Assembly: GCA_946479405.1 (NCBI GenBank)
Contig: CAMLGD010000002.1
Span: 1-49,148, forward strand
DNA: 49,148 bases
Direction: 5' to 3'
Origin: an uncultured Vogesella sp.
GTDB taxonomy: Bacteria; Pseudomonadota; Gammaproteobacteria; Burkholderiales; Chromobacteriaceae
Shown here: one piece after another, positions 27,324-35,178 of the stretch
Layout of the letters: the number at the start of each line of letters is the position of its first letter
Numbering within the stretch: position 1 is the first letter of the stretch
The notes under the pieces: model-generated
Databases searched by the model: none
Seen by the model: only the letters and a program-made list of their open reading frames with translations
What the model was told of the DNA's origin: nothing
Position numbers and translations under genes: made by a program

Positions 27324-28577
27324 ATGACAGTAAAAGCTTGTGGCGTGGATTTTGGCACTTCCAATTCCACGGTGGGCTGGTGGCGGCCGGGGCAGGAAAC
27401 GCTGCTGGCGCTGGAAGACGGCAAAACCACCCTGCCGTCGGTGGTGTTTTTCAACGCCGATGAAGATAGCGTCGCCTTTGGTCGCTCGGCACTGGCCGAA
27501 TATCTGGAAGGCTACGAAGGCCGGCTGATGCGTTCGCTCAAGAGCATTCTCGGAACCGGGCTGATGAACGGTCAGACCGAGGTGGATGGCCGGCCGCTGC
27601 GCTTTCTTGATTTGCTGTCCTATTTCATCAATTCGCTTAAGCAGCGTGCCGAGACCTCGGCCGAACGTAGTTTCAGCCAGGCAGTATTTGGTCGCCCGGT
27701 GTTTTTTGTCGATGACGACCCGGTGGCCGACAAGCTGGCCGAAGATACCTTGGGCGATATAGCCCGCCGCGCCGGCTTTACCGAGGTGGCGTTCCAGTAC
27801 GAGCCGATTGCAGCGGCCTTCGACTATGAGAGCCGGATTACGCGTGAAGAAATGGTGCTGATCGTCGATATCGGTGGCGGTACCTCCGACTTCTCCCTGC
27901 TGCGGCTGTCGCCGGACCGTGTGAGCCGCATTGAGCGGCTGGACGACATCCTGGCCAATGGCGGTGTGCATATTGGCGGCACCGACTTCGACAAGCAGCT
28001 CAGCCTAAAGGCAGTGATGCCGGAGCTGGGCTATCGTACCCGGCTGCGCAACAATGCCGAGGTGCCGTCCAGCTACTACTTCAACCTCGCCACCTGGCAC
28101 ACCATCAACTTTGCCTACAGCCGCAAGGTCTGGTCCGAGCTGCAAGGGGTGTACGCCGATGCACTGGCGCGTGACAAGCTGGACCGGCTGTTCAACCTGA
28201 TCAGCAAGCGCACCGGCCATTGGCTAGCGATTCAGGTGGAAGCGGCCAAGATCGCGCTGAGCGACAGTGACAGTACCATGCTGTCGATGCAGGAAATCGA
28301 GCACGGCCTGCAGCACCAGATAAGTCGTGATGAGTTCCACGAGTCCATTGACCAGCTGCTGGGCAGCATTGAAGGCACGATCGGGCGCTTGCTGCAGGAT
28401 GCGCAACTGCAGGCCGGGCAGGTTGATACCATTTTCTTTACCGGTGGTTCCAGCGGCGTGCCGCTGTTGCGGCAGCGGGTGGCAGCGATGTTCCCCAATG
28501 CGCGTGCCGTGGAAGGCGATCGCTACGGCAGTATCGGTAGCGGGTTGGCGCTGGATGCGGCGCGTCGCTTTGGCTGA
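27324..28577 (+). CDS. yegD: Hsp70-family protein, YegD-like
   Basis: A 417-residue actin-fold ATPase. It shows phosphate 1 GVDFGTSNSTVGWW near 7-20, phosphate 2 VDIGGGTSDFSLL near 185-197 and the adenosine motif FTGGSSGVPLL near 370-380. It is shorter than DnaK and lacks the peptide-binding domain, matching the YegD branch of Hsp70-like proteins, whose role is unclear. It stands alone, closed by a strong bidirectional terminator. Confidence 0.87.
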   Translation: MTVKACGVDFGTSNSTVGWWRPGQETLLALEDGKTTLPSVVFFNADEDSVAFGRSALAEYLEGYEGRLMRSLKSILGTGLMNGQTEVDGRPLRFLDLLSYFINSLKQRAETSAERSFSQAVFGRPVFFVDDDPVADKLAEDTLGDIARRAGFTEVAFQYEPIAAAFDYESRITREEMVLIVDIGGGTSDFSLLRLSPDRVSRIERLDDILANGGVHIGGTDFDKQLSLKAVMPELGYRTRLRNNAEVPSSYYFNLATWHTINFAYSRKVWSELQGVYADALARDKLDRLFNLISKRTGHWLAIQVEAAKIALSDSDSTMLSMQEIEHGLQHQISRDEFHESIDQLLGSIEGTIGRLLQDAQLQAGQVDTIFFTGGSSGVPLLRQRVAAMFPNARAVEGDRYGSIGSGLALDAARRFG

Positions 28578-28595
28578 GCTGCGGCCAACCTTGGT

Positions 28596-28631
28596 AAACA
28601 AAAAGCCCTCCATGTGGAGGGCTTTTTGTTT
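28596..28631. terminator. Bidirectional terminator between yegD and PPIase genes
   Basis: AAACAAAAAGCCCTCCA pairs perfectly with TGGAGGGCTTTTTGTTT around TG, a 17-bp stem. A repeat copy (28580) lies just before it on the yegD side. Confidence 0.9.
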
Positions 28632-28643
28632 GGGCGAGGGCGC

Positions 28644-29423
28644 TTACTGAATCTTGGCCTTGGCCTTCAGGTCCTTGATCAGCGTTTCAATGCGCTGGGA
28701 CTGGATGCGCTGCTCCAGTTGCGGGCGCAGTTGGTCGATCGCCGGAGCCGCTTCGGTCTTCACGTCATCCAGCTTGATGATGTGGTAGCCGAACTGGGTC
28801 TTCACCGGGGTCGCACTTACCTGGCCCTTGGCCAGTTTTACCATGGCTTCGGAGAACGGTGCCACGAAGGTTGCCGGCTCGTTCCAGCCCAAGTCACCAC
28901 CATTGACCTTGCTGCCCGGGTCGATGGATTTTTCCTTGGCCAGGGCATCGAACGGCTTGCCCTTCTTCAATGCTTCCAGCACGGCCTTGGCTTCAGCCTC
29001 GGTTTTCACCAGAATGTGGCGGGCGTGGTAGCTCTTCTTCTCCGGGAACTCGGCTTTCACCTTGTCGTACTCGGCTTTCAGCTGGGCATCGGTTACCGGG
29101 TTGGTACGGATGAATTCCTTGATGTAACGGTTGGCCAGCGACATGGCCTGGGCGTTTTCCATTTCGGCCAGGAATTCAGCCGACTTGTCCAAACCCTTCT
29201 TTACCGCTTCCTGACGCAGCACTTCGGCGGTAACCAGCTGATCGGTCACCATTTCCGCCATTTGCGGATTGGCTTGCTGACCCTGTGCTTCCATCATCTT
29301 AACCACGGCGTCGATGCGCTGCTGGCTGATGCCCACACCGTTAACGGTCGGAGTAGCCAGCGCGGCAGCGGCGGCGGTGGCCAGTGCGGCGGCAATCAGG
29401 GTCTGCTTGAAAAATTTGCTCAT
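28644..29423 (-). CDS. Periplasmic parvulin-type peptidyl-prolyl isomerase (copy 1)
   Basis: A 259-residue secreted chaperone. A signal peptide (MSKFFKQTLIAAALATAAAAALA, shown only by its pattern of KFFKQ plus Ala/Leu core) precedes a SurA-like N-domain and a parvulin domain (about 130-230; ARHILVKTEAEAKAVLEAL, NGGDLGWNEPATF, TQFGYHIIKLDD). The enzyme speeds proline isomerisation in envelope proteins. It ends in KAKIQ, like its upstream neighbour. It is the last gene of the yciB-yciI-bolA-PPIase run. Confidence 0.9.
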   Translation of the reverse strand: MSKFFKQTLIAAALATAAAAALATPTVNGVGISQQRIDAVVKMMEAQGQQANPQMAEMVTDQLVTAEVLRQEAVKKGLDKSAEFLAEMENAQAMSLANRYIKEFIRTNPVTDAQLKAEYDKVKAEFPEKKSYHARHILVKTEAEAKAVLEALKKGKPFDALAKEKSIDPGSKVNGGDLGWNEPATFVAPFSEAMVKLAKGQVSATPVKTQFGYHIIKLDDVKTEAAPAIDQLRPQLEQRIQSQRIETLIKDLKAKAKIQ

Positions 29424-29440
29424 TGCTGACTTTCTTTGGG

Positions 29441-30229
29441 TTATTGAATGTTGGCCTTCTGGCGAAGCTCGCCAACGGCGTCCTGAATCACTTTGTGCTG
29501 CAGTTCTTGTGCGATGCGCGGCTTGATCGCTTCCAGCGGCGCGGCCTTGGCGTCACGGATGTCGTCGACGCGGAATACATGCCAGCCCTGGCCCGACTTC
29601 AGTGCCTTGGCGCCAACCTGGCCCTTGGGGATGGCCTTCAGCGCTTCCGCCAGCGGCGGTTCCATGGTCGCCAGGTTGCCCCAGCCCATGTCGCCGCCAC
29701 GGTTGCGGCTGCTGGCATCGATGGACTGTTTCACCAGTGCATCGAATTTGCCGCCTTTTTTCAGCTCGGCAATCACCTTGTTGGCCGCAGCTTCGTCGGC
29801 CAGCACGATCTGGTGCACTTGTACTTCCTTGGCGCCCTTGAACTGGCTGGCGTAGCGGTCGTACTCGGCCTTGATTTGTGCGTCGGTTACCGGGCGGTTT
29901 TTCACCGCGGTGGCAAAAAAGGCCTGCTGTAGCAGATCCTTGCGTGCCTCTTCCAGCGCACGGATGAATTCCGGGCTCTTGTCCAGGCCGCCCTTGGTGG
30001 CCGCTTGCTGTACCAGCTCGCGGGTGATCAGGGTCTGACGCAGTTCTTCGCGTAGGGCCGGGTTGTCCTGCAGGCGGCCGTTGTTCTCGCGTACCACCTG
30101 GGCCACGACTTTATCCAGTGTCTCTTTGTCGATGACGACACCATTGACGGTGGCAACCGGTACGGCGGCAGCCAGGTTGGCCGCGGCGGCTAGGGTGGCG
30201 GCGGCAAGGAGTTTGGCAGTCAGTTTCAT
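29441..30229 (-). CDS. Periplasmic parvulin-type peptidyl-prolyl isomerase (copy 2)
   Basis: A 262-residue paralogue of the downstream gene with the same plan: an Ala-rich signal peptide (MKLTAKLLAAATLAAAANLA), NGVVIDKETLD at the mature start, a helical N-domain and a parvulin domain (RGGDMGWGNLATM, SGQGWHVFRVDD). Both end in an acid-free tail of the type QKANIQ. The ATG at 30229 is 3 bases after the bolA stop, so translation is coupled. The pair looks like a tandem duplication followed by clear divergence. A repeat copy lies at 29781. Confidence 0.9.
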   Translation of the reverse strand: MKLTAKLLAAATLAAAANLAAAVPVATVNGVVIDKETLDKVVAQVVRENNGRLQDNPALREELRQTLITRELVQQAATKGGLDKSPEFIRALEEARKDLLQQAFFATAVKNRPVTDAQIKAEYDRYASQFKGAKEVQVHQIVLADEAAANKVIAELKKGGKFDALVKQSIDASSRNRGGDMGWGNLATMEPPLAEALKAIPKGQVGAKALKSGQGWHVFRVDDIRDAKAAPLEAIKPRIAQELQHKVIQDAVGELRQKANIQ

Positions 30230-30232
30230 GGA

Positions 30233-30496
30233 TCAGATTTCTTCTGGAGTAAGGGTGCGCATGGACAGCGCATGAATGCCGTGGTGCATCAGGTCGCCCA
30301 CGGCGTCATAGACCATGCGCTGGCGTTGCAGGCGGTTCTTGCCGGCAAAGGCAGAGGTGACGATCACGATGTCGAAATGGCCGCCGGATTTGGCGCCGGC
30401 ATGACCGGCGTGGGCCGCGCTGTCGTCGGTCACTTGCAGATGTTCCGGGTGCAGGCTTTGCAGGCGTTGCTGCAGCTGGGCAACGATGTCGCTCAT
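30233..30496 (-). CDS. bolA: BolA family protein
   Basis: An 87-residue protein of the BolA/YrbA fold. It shows [16 protein letters not shown] and the HTH-like [23 protein letters not shown], then [16 protein letters not shown]. BolA proteins work with monothiol glutaredoxins in iron-sulfur cluster handling and in some bacteria act as regulators. The ATG overlaps the yciI stop by four bases. Confidence 0.92.
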   Translation of the reverse strand: MSDIVAQLQQRLQSLHPEHLQVTDDSAAHAGHAGAKSGGHFDIVIVTSAFAGKNRLQRQRMVYDAVGDLMHHGIHALSMRTLTPEEI

Positions 30497-30795
30497 GCCG
30501 GGAAAACCTGTTTGAACGGTTTGACACTTACCTGGGCATATACGCCGGCGGCAACATACGGGTCGGCATCGGCCCAGCTCTGGGCGGCTTGCAGGTTGTC
30601 GAACTCGGCGACGATCAGGCTGCCGCTGAAGCCGGCCGGGCCAGGGTCATTACTGTCAATGGCGGGAAACGGGCCGGCCAGTAGCAGTTTGCCCGCGGCT
30701 TGCAGCGCCTGCAGGCGTTCAAGGTGGGCCGGGCGGGCGGCCAGGCGCTGAGTAAGGGAATCAGGTACGTCCTGGCCGGTAATGGCATACAGCAT
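30493..30795 (-). CDS. yciI: YciI family protein
   Basis: A 100-residue ferredoxin-like fold protein. [28 protein letters not shown], here given only in its first twelve residues [12 protein letters not shown], and GPFPAID...[22 protein letters not shown] are typical. YciI has weak or unknown enzymatic activity. The start overlaps the yciB stop by one base and its stop overlaps bolA, so the three genes are tightly coupled. Confidence 0.9.
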   Translation of the reverse strand: MLYAITGQDVPDSLTQRLAARPAHLERLQALQAAGKLLLAGPFPAIDSNDPGPAGFSGSLIVAEFDNLQAAQSWADADPYVAAGVYAQVSVKPFKQVFPA

Positions 30796-31328
30796 CAGGG
30801 AGTTTCCTCGATATATTTGGACAGGTACAGGCTCTGGGCGATAACGAAGATGATCATCAGGCCAAAGCCGCCAAACAGTTTGAAATTGACCCACACTTCT
30901 TCGCTGAATTGGTAGGCCACGACGAGATTGACGGCGCCCAGTAGCAGGAAGAACACGCCCCAGGCGAGGTTGAGCCTTTTCCAGGTGGAGTCCGGCAGCG
31001 TCATCTGGCTGCCCATCAGCGAGCGCATGCCAATGCGGCCGGTAAGCTGGCCGATCAGCAGGCCGCCCCCCATCAGCCAGTACAGCACCGTGGGTTTCCA
31101 CATGATGAAGTGTTTGTCGTGCAGCAACAGAGTGGCGCCGCCCATGACCACGATCAACGCCAGACTAACCCATTGCATGGTGTCTACTTTGCGGTGCTTG
31201 AGCCAGGTAAGGGCAACGATAACCACGGTGGCGCCAATGGCGATCCCGGTAGCGAGAAACATGTCCTTGGTCAGCCAGTAGGCACCAAAGAACAGCATGA
31301 CGGGGAACAGGTCGGTAAGGAATTTCAT
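30795..31328 (-). CDS. yciB: Inner membrane septation protein A (IspZ/YciB)
   Basis: A 177-residue inner-membrane protein with five membrane helices. It begins [18 protein letters not shown] and carries the conserved RIGMRSLMG and [17 protein letters not shown]. YciB interacts with cell-elongation and division proteins and affects envelope integrity. It leads the yciB-yciI-bolA-PPIase operon, an arrangement common in betaproteobacteria. The ribosome site is weak. Confidence 0.92.
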   Translation of the reverse strand: MKFLTDLFPVMLFFGAYWLTKDMFLATGIAIGATVVIVALTWLKHRKVDTMQWVSLALIVVMGGATLLLHDKHFIMWKPTVLYWLMGGGLLIGQLTGRIGMRSLMGSQMTLPDSTWKRLNLAWGVFFLLLGAVNLVVAYQFSEEVWVNFKLFGGFGLMIIFVIAQSLYLSKYIEETP

Positions 31329-31499
31329 GTGGCGGATTATGCGGTCAGGGCAGGGGCAGCACAAGTCTGACAGGTGTGCAGCGGTTTCGTTCATTTGTAA
31401 CCAGTTGCTGAAGAATCTCCCGCAATTCTGCCATTCGATAAAACCGCGCACTCTGGCTATGATGAATGCACCTAAGCATGACAATAATTGGAGAAAAGC

Positions 31500-32432
31500 A
31501 TGGCGAGTGAGAAATTCCGTTTGGTGACACGCAGTGACTTTGATGGTCTGGTATGTGCAGTGCTGTTGAACGAGCTGGACCTGATCGATGACATCAAGTT
31601 TGTGCACCCCAAGGATATGCAGGATGGCAAGGTGGACATCGGTCCGCGTGACATTACGACCAACCTGCCGTATGTGCCGGCCGCCCATCTTGCCTTCGAT
31701 CACCATTTCTCCGAGACCCTGCGCAATGAAGGCGGGCGTGATAACCATGTCATCGATCCGGCCGCGCCGTCGGCGGCGCGCGTGGTGTTTAACTACTACG
31801 GTGGCAAGGAGCGTTTTCCGAACATTGCGGTAGACATGATGACGGCGGTGGACAAGGCTGATTCCGCGCAGTTCAGCGTGGAAGACATTCTTAACCCGAA
31901 GGGCTGGGTGCTACTCAATTACCTGATGGATGCCCGTACCGGGCTGGGGCGCTTCAAGGATTTTCGTATTAGCAACTACGCGCTGATGATGGACCTGATC
32001 CAGTACTGCCGTAATCACACAATTGACGAAATTCTGGCGTTACCGGACGTGCGGGAGCGAGTCGAGTTGTACTTCGAGCACGAAATCCAGGCCAAGGAAC
32101 AATTGCGGCGGTGTGCCGGCATGCAGGGGCATGTGGTGGTGCTGGATTTGCGCGATGAGGCGCTGATTCACCCGATCAACCGCTTTGCCATTTACGCCAT
32201 GTACCCGCAGGCCAAAGTGTCGATCCACATTATGTGGGGGCTGAACCAGCAAAACACGGTGCTGGCCACCGGCAAATCCATTATCGACCGCAGTAGTCGC
32301 TGCAATGTTGGCGCGCTGATGCTGGAGTACGATGGTGGCGGCCACGAGGCGGCCGGCACTTGCCAAGTGGCCAATGATCAGGCCGCCGCAGTGTTGCAAC
32401 AGCTGGTGGCGCGCATCAATGCGGAAGGTTGA
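31500..32432 (+). CDS. DHH-family phosphoesterase
   Basis: A 310-residue protein of the DHH superfamily, which includes exopolyphosphatases, RecJ and nanoRNases. The metal-binding motifs are SDFDGLVCAVLL near 12-23 and AFDHHFS (the DHH itself) near 65-71, with the DHHA1-type GGGHEAAG near the end. The substrate cannot be named. The ATG at 31500 follows GGAGAAAAGC. The 3' end overlaps the convergent HAD gene by 17 bases, and its probable terminator lies inside that gene. Confidence 0.85.
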   Translation: MASEKFRLVTRSDFDGLVCAVLLNELDLIDDIKFVHPKDMQDGKVDIGPRDITTNLPYVPAAHLAFDHHFSETLRNEGGRDNHVIDPAAPSAARVVFNYYGGKERFPNIAVDMMTAVDKADSAQFSVEDILNPKGWVLLNYLMDARTGLGRFKDFRISNYALMMDLIQYCRNHTIDEILALPDVRERVELYFEHEIQAKEQLRRCAGMQGHVVVLDLRDEALIHPINRFAIYAMYPQAKVSIHIMWGLNQQNTVLATGKSIIDRSSRCNVGALMLEYDGGGHEAAGTCQVANDQAAAVLQQLVARINAEG

Positions 32433-33102
32433 GCAGGCGCTGTAGCACCGCCTGCGCGGCAAACAGGTCCTGGCATACTGCCAGGGCCTGTTTTGCTATC
32501 TCGGCCGGCGGTTGCTGCAGGTCCGGTACCACGATCACGCGCATGTTGGCCGCCAGCGCGGCCTGAGCGCCGTAGGCCGAGTCCTCCAGCACGATGCAGT
32601 GTTCGGGGGCTACTTGCAGACGCGCTGCAGCCTGTAGGTAGACATCGGGTGCCGGCTTGGTGCGGGCGACTTCATCGCCGGCAATGGTGTGCTCGAAGTA
32701 GCGTGCCAGCCCGGTGCGCCCCAGTTTGATGTCGGCCAGTTGTCGTTGGGTGGCCGTACCCACCGCTCGCGGAATCTGCCGGCTTTCGCACCAGTCCAGT
32801 AGCTGGGTAATGCCCGGCTTTAGCGGGATATTCTGCTGGTGTAGTGCGCGGTGATATTGCTGCCGGCTGAGCGCCTCCAGCTGACGTGCTTGTGCCTCGT
32901 CACCTAGTTCCGTAATCAGATAACTCAGGCACAGTGGCATGGCAAGGCCAACCATGGCGTCGATGTGCGCTTGCTGCAGCGGTACACCAAGGATGGCTGC
33001 AGCGTCGCGCCAAGAGTGGGCCGACAAGCTTTCGGTATCGATCATCAGGCCGTCCATGTCGAAAAGCAGGGCGGCAAAAGAAGTGGGCGTGTTACATTGC
33101 AT
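32416..33102 (-). CDS. HAD-superfamily hydrolase, beta-phosphoglucomutase-like
   Basis: A 228-residue phosphatase-like protein. Motif I is LLFDMDGLMIDTE (nucleophile D15), motif II the T in VGTAT near 116-120, motif III the K in TKPAPDVY and motif IV EDSAYGAQAA. The helical cap after motif I places it in subfamily I with Gph and beta-phosphoglucomutase. Substrate unknown. It overlaps the DHH gene at its 3' end and is divergent from parA over 43 bases. Confidence 0.87.
   Translation of the reverse strand: MQCNTPTSFAALLFDMDGLMIDTESLSAHSWRDAAAILGVPLQQAHIDAMVGLAMPLCLSYLITELGDEAQARQLEALSRQQYHRALHQQNIPLKPGITQLLDWCESRQIPRAVGTATQRQLADIKLGRTGLARYFEHTIAGDEVARTKPAPDVYLQAAARLQVAPEHCIVLEDSAYGAQAALAANMRVIVVPDLQQPPAEIAKQALAVCQDLFAAQAVLQRLLNLPH
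32461..32493 (+). terminator. Terminator of the DHH gene inside the convergent HAD gene
   Basis: AAACAGGTCCTGGCA pairs with TGCCAGGGCCTGTTT (one G-T pair) around TAC, followed by T. It lies 29 bases after the DHH gene stop, within the last codons of the HAD gene. Confidence 0.55.
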
Positions 33103-33145
33103 CGTGACTGGTGATGTAGGACATCGCGATAAAAAGAAGGGCAGT

Positions 33146-33772
33146 ATGGCGTATTCGATCCTGATTGCGAATCCCAAAGGGGGGAGTGGCAAATCGACTT
33201 TGGCGACCAATCTGGCCGGCTTTTATGCGGGGCAGGGGTCGCGGGTCATGCTGGGCGATGTCGATAAGCAGCAGACCTCGCTATCCTGGTTGTCGTGCCG
33301 GCCGACCCCGCTACCGTATATCGATGGCTGGCAGGTATCGCCGGGCGAGCCGGCCAAGCCACCCAAAGGCACTCAGATAGTGGTGCTGGATAGTCCAGCG
33401 GGGCTGCAAGGCAAAAAGTTGGCCGCATTGGTGGCGCGGGTCGACCGGGTAATCGTGCCGATCCAGCCTTCCCCATTTGATATGTGGGCCAGCCGAGAGT
33501 TTCTGGCGCAGCTGCTGCAGGAAAAGGCAATCCGTAAACAACGGGCTTTTGTCGGGGTGGTGGGGATGCGGGTGGACCCGCGTACTCGCTCGGCGCGGGA
33601 CCTGCAGCAATTTCTGGCCGAGTTGCACGTGCCGGTGCTTGGCTGGTTGCGCGATACGCAGCTGTACGTGCAGGCTGCGGCCAACGGCATGACCTTATTC
33701 GATCTGCCAACCTCGCGCGCTGCGCGGGATCTTGAAGCTTGGCGCGGTATTTTGCAGTGGCTGGATAACTGA
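33146..33772 (+). CDS. Orphan ParA/MinD-like ATPase
   Basis: A 208-residue P-loop ATPase with the deviant Walker A PKGGSGKST (10-18), where K11 is the signature lysine, a GDVDKQQTSLSWL Walker A' region and VVLDSPAG as Walker B. Such proteins position cargo by ATP-driven dimerisation on DNA or membrane. No parB-like gene or parS-like site is near, so this is not a plasmid or chromosome partition pair. Cargo unknown; an Aer-like chemoreceptor gene lies about 1.4 kb downstream but not in the same operon. Two repeat copies (33419, 33676) lie inside. Confidence 0.85.
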   Translation: MAYSILIANPKGGSGKSTLATNLAGFYAGQGSRVMLGDVDKQQTSLSWLSCRPTPLPYIDGWQVSPGEPAKPPKGTQIVVLDSPAGLQGKKLAALVARVDRVIVPIQPSPFDMWASREFLAQLLQEKAIRKQRAFVGVVGMRVDPRTRSARDLQQFLAELHVPVLGWLRDTQLYVQAAANGMTLFDLPTSRAARDLEAWRGILQWLDN

Positions 33773-33782
33773 CGACGGTGGC

Positions 33783-33811
33783 TTGACGCCCCGTGTCCGC
33801 TTCGATAGATT
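33783..33811 (+). promoter_or_regulatory. Strong sigma-70-type promoter after parA
   Basis: TTGACG (33783-33788), 17-base spacer, TAGATT (33806-33811). The two boxes are the same as those of the glyA promoter. Transcription should begin near 33818. Confidence 0.72.
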
Positions 33812-33817
33812 AACAAG

Positions 33818-33893
33818 GTTTGTGTGCGACAGCTCTGCGGAGCAAGCGCAGGAAGAATTGCAAGCGGAAGCCCAGCGGCTTCCGCTTTTTATT
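33818..33893 (+). ncRNA. Candidate small RNA or attenuated guaC leader (about 75 nt)
   Basis: Bounded by the promoter at 33783-33811 and a rho-independent terminator at 33862-33890. The transcript would hold a small GCTC-TGCG-GAGC hairpin near 33832-33843 and the terminator stem. It may be a free small RNA, or the leader of guaC with a terminator that controls read-through. No known RNA family is recognised. Confidence 0.5.
33862..33890 (+). terminator. Rho-independent terminator before guaC
   Basis: AAGCGGAAGCC pairs with GGCTTCCGCTT around CAGC, followed by a T run and ATTT. It lies between the promoter and guaC. Confidence 0.85.
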
Positions 33894-33964
33894 TGGGGCC
33901 CCTAGTTTTATGTCGCTATTCCGGAACGGCGGCATGCCACCCTGAATACACCTGGAGCACACAC

Positions 33965-34915
33965 ATGTTCAACACCGAACTCAATTACGGCGATGTTTAT
34001 CTGGTACCCCGGAAAACCGTCGTCGATAGCCGCAAGCAATGCGATACCTCGATCCAGTTCGGGTCGCGCCGCTTTGATATGCCGCTATACGCCTCCAATA
34101 TGAAAAGCGTGGTGGATGCCGAGACCTGCGAATACTTCGCCCGGCATGGCTGGTTTTACACCATGCACCGTTTCAACATGGACATTGTGGGTTTTGTGCG
34201 CGATATGCAGGCCAAAGGCCTGTTTGCCTCAATCAGTATTGGTGTGAACGACGATACGCTGGAGCAGTTGGCCGCATTGCAGGCTGCCGCGCTGGCGCCC
34301 GAGTACATTACTCTGGACGTCGCCAATGCCTGGTGCGTCAAGGCCGAGCGCATGATTCGCCACGTCAAGCAGCAGTTTCCAGGCAGCTTCCTGATCGGTG
34401 GCAATATCGCCACCGCCGATGCGGCGCGTGACCTGCAAGCCTGGGGGTGCGATGCGATCAAGGCTGGCATTGCCGGTGGCCGGGTGTGCATCACCAAGAA
34501 CAAGACCGGCTTCCACCGTCCGATGATCTCCACCGTGCGTGACTGCGCCGCTGCGGTAACGGTGCCGGTGATTGCCGACGGCGGCATTGTCGAGCATGGC
34601 GATGTGGCCAAGGCGCTGGCCTGTGGCGCCAGCATGGTGATGGCTGGCTCGCTGTTTGCAGGTTACGACGAGTCGGCCGGCGAGATCGTCGAAATCAATG
34701 GCAAGCACTACAAGGAATACTTCGGCAGTGCCTCGCAATTTAATAAAGGCGAATACAAGAACGTCGAGGGCAAGAAAATTCTGGTCGAATACAAGGGCTC
34801 GATGGCGCGGCTGCTGGTGGAGTTGAAAGAAGATCTGCAGTCGTCGATCAGCTACGCTGGTGGCAGGGATCTGCTGGCGTTGCGCGAGGTGGAAATGATT
34901 GTCGTGGCCCGTTAA
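33965..34915 (+). CDS. guaC: GMP reductase
   Basis: A 316-residue TIM-barrel enzyme that reduces GMP to IMP with NADPH, releasing ammonia, in purine salvage. The start FNTELNYGDVYLVP and the region ASNMKSVVDAETC match the shorter, Bacillus-type GuaC branch. The catalytic Cys is C175 in GGRVCITKNKTGF. The loop before it reads GIAGG where most members of the IMPDH/GMPR family have GIGPG. The ATG at 33965 follows CTGGAGC. A repeat copy at 34268 encodes QLAALQ. The gene is preceded by a promoter-hairpin unit that may attenuate it, and followed by a perfect repeat palindrome. Confidence 0.88.
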   Translation: MFNTELNYGDVYLVPRKTVVDSRKQCDTSIQFGSRRFDMPLYASNMKSVVDAETCEYFARHGWFYTMHRFNMDIVGFVRDMQAKGLFASISIGVNDDTLEQLAALQAAALAPEYITLDVANAWCVKAERMIRHVKQQFPGSFLIGGNIATADAARDLQAWGCDAIKAGIAGGRVCITKNKTGFHRPMISTVRDCAAAVTVPVIADGGIVEHGDVAKALACGASMVMAGSLFAGYDESAGEIVEINGKHYKEYFGSASQFNKGEYKNVEGKKILVEYKGSMARLLVELKEDLQSSISYAGGRDLLALREVEMIVVAR

Positions 34916-34921
34916 ATGGTA

Positions 34922-34949
34922 AAAGGTTGGCCGCATGCGGCCAACCTTT
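34922..34949. terminator. Perfect 28-bp palindrome of two repeat copies behind guaC
   Basis: AAAGGTTGGCCGCA (34922-34935) is followed directly by its exact reverse complement (34936-34949). This is two full-length repeat copies abutting with no loop. It begins 7 bases after the guaC stop and could end transcription in both directions, although a stem with no spacer would lose some pairs to form a loop. Confidence 0.7.
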
Positions 34950-35178
34950 GCCTTGTCGGCCGTCGCTGCTGCGCGCAGTCAGGTCGCAATAAAGAAACCG
35001 CAGTTCGCTGGCATGGGCATGATGCTGACAATGCCTCTGGAATGTGTGTCAGATGCTGTTGCTTGGAAAGCGCGCCGGCCTTCGCTATACCCAAGCAAAC
35101 GTCGTATTTAGCAGTGGGCTTGATTAGCGTTGTTTGATAATCTTGCCGTCAACACACGCACATCAATAAGAAACCATT
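34950..35178. other. Intergenic region before the chemoreceptor gene
   Basis: No gene seen. I looked for a sigma-28 or sigma-54 promoter for the chemoreceptor and found no convincing match. Confidence 0.4.

Noticed and set aside
34950..35178. Sigma-54 or sigma-28 promoter for the Aer-like gene
   Set aside because: The best match, TGGCATGGGCATGATGC, has wrong spacing between GG and GC, and no GCCGATAA box was found.
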